64,000 nt of DNA from Helicobacter pylori Shi112. GTDB taxonomy: Bacteria > Campylobacterota > Campylobacteria > Campylobacterales > Helicobacteraceae. Shown here piece by piece: positions 27,646-34,841 of the stretch (positions within the stretch are counted from its first letter, which is position 1; each line of letters opens with the position of its first letter). The notes beneath the pieces were generated by a model. That model did no database searches. It was not told the origin of the DNA and saw nothing but the letters and a program-made list of their open reading frames with translations. Where the stretch lies: the NCBI RefSeq assembly GCF_000277405.1, contig NC_017741.1:1240001-1304000 (forward strand). The letters run 5' to 3'. The translations under genes were made by a program, and so were the position numbers.

Positions 27646-28107
27646 TTAAAGGGTAACATCCATAGAAGAAGGGTTGTTATAAGCGTTCTGGTAGCGTTGC
27701 AAAAAAGCGTTATGGTTGGTAGCGTTAAAGGTTTGTAGGGCTTTTTTGTGCAAGCCATTTATCGGTTGTTTGGGGGCGTTTTCCACTTCTTTAGAGAATT
27801 TTCCGTTATAAAAATCCGTCAAACTATAGAGCGACTGAGCAGCCAAGCGTTTTTGGCTCTCATCCATTCCGGCCGTAGCCCTTAAAAAAGCCTCATACTC
27901 CCTATCGCTCATCAATTCTAAAACCAAAAAGCCGTAAGTTTCTCGCTTGTCAGGGTTAAAGGGGATGTTTTCTGTTGGAGCGTCCTTTTTTTCTCGCTCT
28001 ATTTTTTCTGTGTTTTCAACAGGAGCTAGGTCTTCTTTAGGAGCGCTTTTAGCGTTTAAAAGCCCATAGAGGTTAGAATCAAATTGATTAATAGAAGAAA
28101 CAGCCAT
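27646..28107 (-). CDS. Probable flagellar-associated protein, sigma54-dependent
   Basis: A 153-residue soluble protein with a disordered, charged N-terminal third (EKIEREKKDAPTENI) and a helical C-terminal part (GFLVLELMSDREYEAFLRAT). No catalytic motif is seen. It is convergent with folP. Upstream is an exact GG-N10-GC sigma54 element (28145-28158). In H. pylori RpoN drives mainly class 2 flagellar genes, and HP1233, at this position, has been listed among RpoN-dependent genes, as I recall. A role in rod, hook or chaperone function is therefore likely, but the exact role is not shown. Confidence 0.7.
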   Translation of the reverse strand: MAVSSINQFDSNLYGLLNAKSAPKEDLAPVENTEKIEREKKDAPTENIPFNPDKRETYGFLVLELMSDREYEAFLRATAGMDESQKRLAAQSLYSLTDFYNGKFSKEVENAPKQPINGLHKKALQTFNATNHNAFLQRYQNAYNNPSSMDVTL

Positions 28108-28144
28108 GCGAATTTCCTAAAATTGAATTTTACGCTAATGTTAA

Positions 28145-28158
28145 GCAAAATCCATTCC
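28145..28158 (-). promoter_or_regulatory. Sigma54 (RpoN) promoter
   Basis: The reverse strand reads TTAGGGAATGGATTTTGCTTAA, split as GG (28158-28157), ten bases, GC (28146-28145). This matches the invariant spacing of -24/-12 promoters, with the TTTGCTT -12 box typical of Helicobacter flagellar genes. It lies 37 bp before the ATG at 28107. Confidence 0.8.
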
Positions 28159-28159
28159 C

Positions 28160-28500
28160 TAATGAGATGAGGTCTTACGGCATGGGTTTTTAACAAAACA
28201 AGGGACTTAAAAAGCGATAAAAGAGTTTTCTAAGTGGTGGCATTCAAACCCTTTAAAAAGGGTCTAGGAGTTTATTTTCAAAAAGGATTCGTGTTTTTAT
28301 GTTTTCATATTTCAAGGAGTTTGAAATGCTAAAGCTTCTAGAATCATTCTAGACAAAACAAAAGGTAAAACTCCTAGAACATTGTTATAACATGATTTTA
28401 CCAACCAATGCAACTCTTATGCTTTTAAAGCTTAAAAACTTTAAGTCTTAGTTAGAGATTTTAGGTTAAACTACCCTAAAAATCTTTACGGGTAAAAGGC
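28160..28500 (+). ncRNA. Structured gene-free stretch, possible type I toxin mRNA-like locus
   Basis: No ordinary gene, but dense structure on the plus strand. CCCTTT/AAGGG hairpin (28249-28262). An 11-bp inverted pair TCTAGGAGTTT (28263-28273) and AAACTCCTAGA (28368-28378) encloses the core. A hairpin TTCAA/TTGAA (28311-28325) hides a perfect AAGGAG six bases before an ATG. That ATG opens an 8-codon frame MLKLLESF (28326-28352) overlapping the perfect dyad TCTAGAAT-C-ATTCTAGA. A final stem AGATTTTAGG/CCCTAAAAATCT lies at 28455-28486. This is the layout of Helicobacter aapA-type toxin mRNAs, but the peptide is not recognisable. Confidence 0.4.
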
Positions 28501-29397
28501 ATGCGTAACACCATTTTATTTGGCGTTTCAATGATACTCTTGGCGAATTTTTGCTTTGGAATCATGAGCGCGTTTGTTAAAATCACAGCGGATTATTTTT
28601 CCCCTATGGAAAATGTGTTTTACCGCTCCATTACCATGACGCTCTTACTTTTACTCATTTATCCTTTCAAACCCTACCGCTTAAAAAGTTACAAACAAGG
28701 CGGTTTTAAAAAGCTCGCTTTTAGGGTCGTTGTAGGGGGCTTGGCCATGTTGGCGTTTTTTTATAATATTGAAAAAATTTCGCTCGCTACAGCGACGGCT
28801 TTCTCGCAATGCGCGCCTATTTACACGGTGCTTCTTTCCCCTTTTCTTTTGAAAGAAAAGCTAAAAAGAAGCGCGTTAATTTCTGCATGCATCGGGATAG
28901 TGGGGGTGGTGTTGATTTCAGATCCTAGCGTGGAAAATGTGGGGCCGGTTGAAATTTTTATGGGCATATTGAGCGGGATCTTTGTGTCTTTAGCGTATAT
29001 CACTTTAAGGGATTTGAGGGAATATTATGACAAGCAAGCCGTGATTTTAGCGTTCGCCTTTGGCATGAGCCTTCTTGGATTAGTGGGCATGTTCATTGAT
29101 ATTCCTTTTTTATCCACAGGCGTTCATATTCCTAGAAAAGAAGACATTTTGTGGATTTCTTTAATAGGGATTAGCGGGACTTTAGGGCAGTATTTCTTAA
29201 CTTATGCTTACATGAACGCTCCTGCTGGGATCATTGCCCCGATTGAATACACCCGCATTGTTTGGGGGCTGTTGTTTGGGCTGTATTTAGGCGATAAATT
29301 TTTGGATCTTAAAAGCTCTTTGGGGGTGGCTTTGATTTTATGTTCAGGCTTACTCATCGCCTTGCCCGCTCTTTTAAAAGAATTAAAAAAAATTTAA
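28501..29397 (+). CDS. EamA/DMT-family membrane transporter
   Basis: A 298-residue polytopic protein with about ten helices and two EamA repeats (residues about 8-140 and 150-290). Typical parts are NFCFGIMSAFVKIT near 15, KISLATATAFSQCAPIYTVLLSP near 90 and PAGIIAPIEYTRIVWGLLFG near 240. The family exports small metabolites; the substrate is unknown. It is followed 3 bp later by the next membrane protein gene. Confidence 0.85.
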   Translation: MRNTILFGVSMILLANFCFGIMSAFVKITADYFSPMENVFYRSITMTLLLLLIYPFKPYRLKSYKQGGFKKLAFRVVVGGLAMLAFFYNIEKISLATATAFSQCAPIYTVLLSPFLLKEKLKRSALISACIGIVGVVLISDPSVENVGPVEIFMGILSGIFVSLAYITLRDLREYYDKQAVILAFAFGMSLLGLVGMFIDIPFLSTGVHIPRKEDILWISLIGISGTLGQYFLTYAYMNAPAGIIAPIEYTRIVWGLLFGLYLGDKFLDLKSSLGVALILCSGLLIALPALLKELKKI

Positions 29398-29400
29398 GCG

Positions 29401-30648
29401 ATGCAACTAAGCCCCTTACAAAGCGCTCTGTTATACTTTAGCTACTTTATTTATCCAGAGAAAAAAACAAGAAGCTTTGATTTAAGCGATTTAGTCTTTA
29501 TCGTCATGGTTTTTTTAGTCCTAGCTTTGGGGCTGTTGATGAGTGGAGAAATTTCTATCAGCTACAATGAAGCGAAGGATTTTTTTTATAGCAGCGCATG
29601 GTTTGTTCAAATCGCTCAAAAAAGCACTGAAATTTTGGGTCAAAACGATTTGGCTTTAAGATTGCCTTTTTTGATCGCTCATGCCATTAACATGTTTTTA
29701 TTTTATTTGATAGGGCGAAAGATTTTAAAAAAGCCTAAAGACGCCCTTTATGTGGTATTGACTTACGCTTTATTGCCTGGGGTGAATCTCTTTGCGATTT
29801 TATTGGCTAAAAGCGTGCTGGTGTTAAGCCTTGGGCTTTTGATTAGCTATTTATATATCAAAACCCAAAAAATCCCTTATTTAACCCTTAGCGCTTGCGC
29901 GTTTTTAGACGGCGCGTTTATCCCGCTTTTGCTAGGGGTTTTTACCTACGCTTTAAGAAGACGCTATTTTAAGAGCGCAATCTTTATTTTGGTGGGTCTA
30001 GGCGTGAATATCGCTCTTTTTAGCGGGAGTTTCAATAAGGGCTTGCCTAGTGGGTATTTTATAGACACATGCTTAGAGCTCATGCTTTTATATTCGCCCC
30101 TATTGTTCCTCTACTACCCTTATACGATCTATAAAGCCCTTTTTGATAAAAAGCCATCGCTACTAGCCTTTATGAGCGCGAGCGGTTGGCTTTTCCCTTT
30201 GCTTTTGAGCATGCGCCAAGAGATAGATTTAAGAACTTTCGCCCCCTTAGCTTTAATCGGTTTGCCTTTGTTTGTTAAAAGCGTTTTAAATAGCCTTAGG
30301 GTGCGTTTAAAGGAATTTAGGGGGCAGTATTATTTGCGCGTTTTTAGTTTGTATCTTTTAATGCTCACTGAAACGCTTTTTTTATGGGGGAGTAAAATTT
30401 CTGGCGCTAATGAAAAATTATTAAACCGGCATTTCTTAGCCAAAGAAGTCGCTACGGCCTTGCAATTAAGGGGCATTCATCAAATCCGCACTAACGATAA
30501 ACAACTCGCTTTAAGGCTTCAATTCTATGGCATTAAGGAAGGGGGGAAATTAAGACTGATCAACACTAAAATTTCTAAAAAACGCCCTGATATTGAAATC
30601 ATCTACGCTGATAAAATTCTACAATCCTATAGTTTGGTGCACCATTAA
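29401..30648 (+). CDS. Polytopic membrane protein, GT-C/ArnT-like N-terminus
   Basis: A 415-residue protein with about nine hydrophobic segments. The part from about 58 to 130 (SYNEAKDFFYSSAWF ... LALRLPFLIAHAINM ... YLIGRKI) resembles the catalytic-loop and early helices of ArnT/PMT-type glycosyltransferases that use polyprenyl-phosphate sugars. The C-terminus (residues 345-415) is soluble. Enzyme activity is inferred from pattern only. It is co-directional with the EamA gene. Confidence 0.6.
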   Translation: MQLSPLQSALLYFSYFIYPEKKTRSFDLSDLVFIVMVFLVLALGLLMSGEISISYNEAKDFFYSSAWFVQIAQKSTEILGQNDLALRLPFLIAHAINMFLFYLIGRKILKKPKDALYVVLTYALLPGVNLFAILLAKSVLVLSLGLLISYLYIKTQKIPYLTLSACAFLDGAFIPLLLGVFTYALRRRYFKSAIFILVGLGVNIALFSGSFNKGLPSGYFIDTCLELMLLYSPLLFLYYPYTIYKALFDKKPSLLAFMSASGWLFPLLLSMRQEIDLRTFAPLALIGLPLFVKSVLNSLRVRLKEFRGQYYLRVFSLYLLMLTETLFLWGSKISGANEKLLNRHFLAKEVATALQLRGIHQIRTNDKQLALRLQFYGIKEGGKLRLINTKISKKRPDIEIIYADKILQSYSLVHH

Positions 30649-30726
30649 ACCCACTCTTTAAAAAGCATTTTATCTAAAGAATGATAAAATACACTCCAAA
30701 AATAAATAAAATATGCGAGAAAAATC

Positions 30727-31278
30727 ATGAGACTCAAACTAACCCATATAAACCATATAAGCCATAAGATTGCCAACGACTTTATCCATTCAAAACTATT
30801 AGAATTAAAAGCCCCTAGAGAATTATTGTGTGAATTGATAGAAGGGATTTTGGAAAAAAGCGTTAAAAAAGAAAACGCCATAGATGAGCAAGCCAGAGAG
30901 CTTTTAGAAGAAAACACCGATGAGATAGAATTCATGCGGATGGATGAAAGGCAACTTTTTTGGATGATTAAAAGACAGATCGCTCAAAAAGAGGGCTTCC
31001 ATTTGTTTTGGGAAGAAAGGTGCAACGATTTGTCGCACCAGATTTTGAATAAAATCTTAGATAAGGATTTGATCATGTTTAGCGTGTCAGAAAATTTGAT
31101 AAGGAATTTGATTTACAAATCCATTGACACCTATTCTAAAGCGTATGAAAGCATTGAAAATGAAGTGCATGAAAAAATCAAGCATTACAAACGCAAACTG
31201 CCCGTAGGGAGCGATGAATACGAGCTTGTGTTTGAAAGGCTCTATGAAGAAGAATTAAGGCGTAAAGGCTTTTTATAA
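30727..31278 (+). CDS. DUF507 family protein
   Basis: A 183-residue, highly charged, helix-rich cytoplasmic protein starting MRLKLTHINHISHKIANDF. It fits the DUF507 family by length and by the DEQARELLEENTDEIEFMRM segment near 55. No function is known. Its stop overlaps the carA start (TAATG). Confidence 0.75.
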   Translation: MRLKLTHINHISHKIANDFIHSKLLELKAPRELLCELIEGILEKSVKKENAIDEQARELLEENTDEIEFMRMDERQLFWMIKRQIAQKEGFHLFWEERCNDLSHQILNKILDKDLIMFSVSENLIRNLIYKSIDTYSKAYESIENEVHEKIKHYKRKLPVGSDEYELVFERLYEEELRRKGFL

Positions 31279-32405
31279 TGATCTCTCTCTATTTAGAAAA
31301 CGGGCTTTTTTTGCAAGCGCAAAGTTTTGGGGCTAGCGGCACGCAAGCAGGCGAGCTTGTTTTTAACACTTCTATGAGCGGCTATCAAGAAGTCATTAGC
31401 GACCCTAGCTATAAGGGGCAATTTGTGGTTTTTAGCATGCCTGAAATTGGGGTTGTGGGCACTAATTCTAAAGACGATGAATCCTTTTTTTCATGCGCAG
31501 GGATTTTAGCGCGCCATTACAACGAATTTTTTTCTAATTCAAGGGCGGATTTTAGCCTGAGCGCTTATTTGAAAGAGCGTGGCGTTTTAGGGATTTGCGA
31601 TATTGATACCAGAAGTTTGATTAAAACCTTACGCCATCATGGGTGCTTGATGATGGTCGCTTCCACGATAGAGCATGACAAAAACAAACTTGAAGAAATT
31701 TTAAAAAACGCCCCTAGAATTTCTCACTCCCCCTTAGTGTCTAGCGTTTCTACGCAAAAAATCACCACGCACCAGCGTGCGACTTTTGATTTCAAAACCC
31801 TAGATTACAAGCCTTTTGATGAAAAAACCTCTCATAAAATTATCGCAGTGCTGGACTTTGGGGCTAAAGGCAATATTTTAAACGAGCTTCAAAATGTGGG
31901 GTTAAAAGCCCTTATTTACCCGCACCACACTAAAGCTAACGAGCTGATTAAGGCCTATGAAAAAAAAGAAATTAGCGGGATTTTCCTCTCTAACGGGCCA
32001 GGTGATCCTTTAAGCTTGCAGCAAGAAATTGCAGAAATCAAACAGCTCATTAACGCTAAAATCCCCATGTTTGGCATTTGCTTAGGGCATCAATTGCTCT
32101 CTATCGCGCAAGGTTATCCTACTTACAAGCTCAAATTTGGTCATCATGGGAGCAACCACCCCGTTAAAAACCTAAAAACAAACGCCGTTGAAATCACCGC
32201 GCAAAACCACAACTATTGCGTCCCTGAAGAAATTGAAGAAATCGCTATTATCACGCACCGCAATCTTTTTGACAACACCATTGAGGGCGTGCGTTATAAA
32301 AACGCTCCCATTATTTCTGTCCAGCACCACCCAGAAAGCAGCCCCGGCCCCAAAGAGAGCCACTATATTTTTAAGGAATTTGTGGAATTGTTAAAGGGTT
32401 TTTAG
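31278..32405 (+). CDS. carA: Carbamoyl-phosphate synthase small chain
   Basis: A 375-residue glutaminase subunit. The N-terminal CPSase small-chain domain (YLENGLFLQAQSFGA; GYQEVISDPSYKGQ) precedes a class I glutamine amidotransferase domain with catalytic Cys in MFGICLGHQLL near 262 and the HHPESSPGP His/Glu pair near 350. It supplies ammonia to CarB for arginine and pyrimidine synthesis. carB is not in the window. Confidence 0.97.
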   Translation: MISLYLENGLFLQAQSFGASGTQAGELVFNTSMSGYQEVISDPSYKGQFVVFSMPEIGVVGTNSKDDESFFSCAGILARHYNEFFSNSRADFSLSAYLKERGVLGICDIDTRSLIKTLRHHGCLMMVASTIEHDKNKLEEILKNAPRISHSPLVSSVSTQKITTHQRATFDFKTLDYKPFDEKTSHKIIAVLDFGAKGNILNELQNVGLKALIYPHHTKANELIKAYEKKEISGIFLSNGPGDPLSLQQEIAEIKQLINAKIPMFGICLGHQLLSIAQGYPTYKLKFGHHGSNHPVKNLKTNAVEITAQNHNYCVPEEIEEIAIITHRNLFDNTIEGVRYKNAPIISVQHHPESSPGPKESHYIFKEFVELLKGF

Positions 32406-32556
32406 GGGTTTTTTAAAACAGCGCCTATAGAGGTTGAAAAAGCGCTTTAAAAATAGATTTAAATCTTTTTATCAAAAAATCTCGCATTTACTTTAAGTTA
32501 GTTCTCTTGCAATAGCTATTATTGTTATTGCGACAAAACTTTTAGAAGGAGTTATT

Positions 32557-33560
32557 ATGGGAAGTATCGGTAGTATGGGCAAACCTATTGAAGGGTTTTT
32601 AGTGGCAGCCATTCAGTTTCCTGTGCCAATTGTCAATAGCCGTAAGGATATTGATCACAATATTGAAAGCATTATTAGAACCTTGCATGCGACTAAAGCG
32701 GGGTATCCGGGAGTGGAACTTATCATTTTCCCTGAATATAGCACGCAAGGTTTGAATACCGCTAAGTGGCTTAGCGAAGAGTTTTTATTAGATGTCCCGG
32801 GTAAAGAGACAGAGCTATACGCTAAGGCGTGTAAAGAGGCGAAAGTTTATGGTGTTTTTTCAATCATGGAACGCAATCCTGATTCTAACAAAAACCCCTA
32901 CAACACCGCCATCATCATTGATCCGCAAGGTAAAATCGTTTTAAAATACCGCAAGCTATTCCCATGGAATCCCATTGAGCCATGGTATCCTGGGGATTTA
33001 GGAATGCCTGTGTGCGAGGGTCCGGACGGATCAAAATTAGCCGTGTGCATTTGCCATGACGGCATGATTCCAGAGCTCGCTAGAGAAGCGGCCTATAAAG
33101 GGTGCAATGTGTATATCCGCATTTCAGGCTATAGCACTCAAGTCAATGATCAATGGATTTTGACCAACCGCTCCAATGCGTGGCACAATTTGATGTATAC
33201 CGTGAGCGTGAATTTAGCCGGCTATGATAATGTCTTTTACTACTTTGGTGAGGGGCAAATCTGTAACTTTGATGGCACGACTCTTGTTCAAGGGCACCGC
33301 AACCCTTGGGAGATTGTAACTGGGGAAATCTATCCTAAAATGGCTGACAACGCTCGCTTAAGCTGGGGCTTAGAAAACAACATTTACAACCTAGGCATAG
33401 AGGGTATGTGGCTAAACCGGGCGGAGAACATGACGTGGGCTTAACCTACATCAAAGACTTAGCCGCTGGTAAATACAAATTGCCTTGGGAAGATCACATG
33501 AAAATCAAAGATGGCTCTGTTTATGGCTACCCTACCACCGGTGGGCGTTTTGGGAAATAA
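32557..33560 (+). pseudogene. amiF: Formamidase AmiF, one-base frameshift near the 3' end
   Basis: AmiF hydrolyses formamide to formate and ammonia. The catalytic triad is present: Glu60 (FPEYST), Lys133 (KYRKLFP) and Cys166 (CICHDGM). The frame runs 295 codons, then goes off after NIYNLG with an aberrant tail and stop at 33444. Adding one C at about 33394-33395 (GGCAT to GGCCAT) restores [13 protein letters not shown] and a C-terminus ending TGGRFGK, stop 33558-33560, for exactly 334 residues, the known AmiF length. Either a genuine inactivating mutation or a sequence error. AGAAGGAG precedes the ATG. Confidence 0.92.
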
Positions 33561-33580
33561 TCCCTAACCTTGTATTTTGC

Positions 33581-33602
33581 TAGAACCTGTTTAAAGGTTC
33601 TA
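33581..33602 (+). terminator. Hairpin after amiF
   Basis: A perfect 8-bp dyad TAGAACCT/AGGTTCTA with a six-base loop, 20 bp after the restored amiF stop. The T run after it is short, so terminator strength is uncertain. Confidence 0.5.
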
Positions 33603-33636
33603 GTTTCTCCCCTATTTTAATTTTTTCAATCAATTT

Positions 33637-34161
33637 TTACGAATAGTCTTCTATCTTATAGCATGTAACAAAACCCATAACAAGTGTAAGAACGCATAAA
33701 ATCGCATAGCCTATGTAAAACCATGTTATTTTTGATAAAGACCACCACCACATTGTGGCTGATAGAGCACTAAAATCCATAATAATGCCATAGCCAAAAT
33801 AGATCATTCCCACTAAAAAGGCCAAAGAAAAAGCCCCTAAAATAAAAACCACAAATCTCTCACGGGCTGTAAGACCGCTGCGGCTGAAAAGCCAACCAAC
33901 TAGCGTTGGAACAGCTAATACCACTCCAAGACCAGCAAACATGCTTCCAAGCCCAAGCTTAGCCAACAAGGAAGTGAAAAACGATGCTGAACCTTTTGTC
34001 AGCCAACCCCAAAGACCAAATCCAGTAAGAATTTGAGTGAGCCAACTACCTCTCCTAATCTCATCGATGCATTCCATTATGCGATACCAAAGCCCGGTAA
34101 TAACCGCTAATCCCAAAACCACCACCAAGATTGACACAAGAATATGAGATAAAGACCCCAT
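33637..34161 (-). CDS. Four-helix inner membrane protein, unknown
   Basis: A 174-residue protein with four hydrophobic helices (about 6-27, 68-92, 102-124 and 146-168) and a short charged loop MECIDEIRRGSW near 29. No motif or family is recognised. It has an AAGGAGTTGTC ribosome binding site and a promoter with a nine-base A run in its spacer. It lies alone between amiF (convergent) and maf. Confidence 0.7.
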   Translation of the reverse strand: MGSLSHILVSILVVVLGLAVITGLWYRIMECIDEIRRGSWLTQILTGFGLWGWLTKGSASFFTSLLAKLGLGSMFAGLGVVLAVPTLVGWLFSRSGLTARERFVVFILGAFSLAFLVGMIYFGYGIIMDFSALSATMWWWSLSKITWFYIGYAILCVLTLVMGFVTCYKIEDYS

Positions 34162-34188
34162 GACAACTCCTTAAACATCAAATGTTGG

Positions 34189-34215
34189 AGTGTATCGTTT
34201 TTTTTTGCTTGTCAA
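34189..34215 (-). promoter_or_regulatory. Promoter with an A9 tract in the spacer
   Basis: The reverse strand has TTGACA (34210-34215) and TACACT (34189-34194) separated by 15 bases, nine of which are a homopolymeric A run (34198-34206). It is 28 bp before the ATG at 34161. The spacer is short, and slippage in the run would change it. Confidence 0.6.
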
Positions 34216-34267
34216 GGGGGTTTATCGGTTAGTGAATAGTGTTTTTAATGTTATTAAATAATAGCGT

Positions 34268-34840
34268 TTATAATGATGAAAGTTTAGCCCCTAATTTTAG
34301 CGCCCCTAACAAGCCTTCCACATTCAACCCCAACCCCACGCTCAAATTCTTTCTTGAGCTTTTAATATAGGGCTTATGAAAATCCTCTAAACGCACACAG
34401 CCCGCGCTTTCTTGCCACAAACCGCTCTCTAAATATTTTTCCATCTCGCTAGGATCAAACGCCTTTAAACGCGCTCTAAAAACCGATAGATCCAGCCATT
34501 CTAATGCAGGAGAAATCAATGCAGAGCAGGTTAAAACCTCTATTTCATGACCATTTTGGCGTTTTAAAAATTCAAGGGCTTCTTGTCTGTTTTTAGCTTT
34601 TCGTTGCATTTGATTACCCACACTCACCACGCTATCAGCCACCACAATAGCGCGGTTGTTTGTGAGCAATTCTTTAGCTTTTTCTAATTTCCCCTTGCAC
34701 GCTAAATAGACAAACTCCCTAGGGTCTGTAGTTTTTAGGCTTTCTTCATCAAAATAGAGCGCCTTTTGTTCAAACTCAATCCCATGCTCTTTTAAAAGAT
34801 TCGCCCTAGCGCTAGATTGAGAGCCTAAAATAAGCTCCAT
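34268..34840 (-). CDS. maf: Maf/YceF-type nucleotide pyrophosphatase
   Basis: A 190-residue Maf protein starting MELILGSQSSARANLLKEHG, the conserved N-terminal SxxR segment, with VVADSVVSVGNQM near 65 in place of the usual DTVV segment. Maf proteins hydrolyse non-canonical or canonical nucleoside triphosphates and affect septum formation. One base separates it from the alaS stop, so it is co-transcribed with alaS. Confidence 0.9.
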   Translation of the reverse strand: MELILGSQSSARANLLKEHGIEFEQKALYFDEESLKTTDPREFVYLACKGKLEKAKELLTNNRAIVVADSVVSVGNQMQRKAKNRQEALEFLKRQNGHEIEVLTCSALISPALEWLDLSVFRARLKAFDPSEMEKYLESGLWQESAGCVRLEDFHKPYIKSSRKNLSVGLGLNVEGLLGALKLGAKLSSL

Positions 34841-34841
34841 G

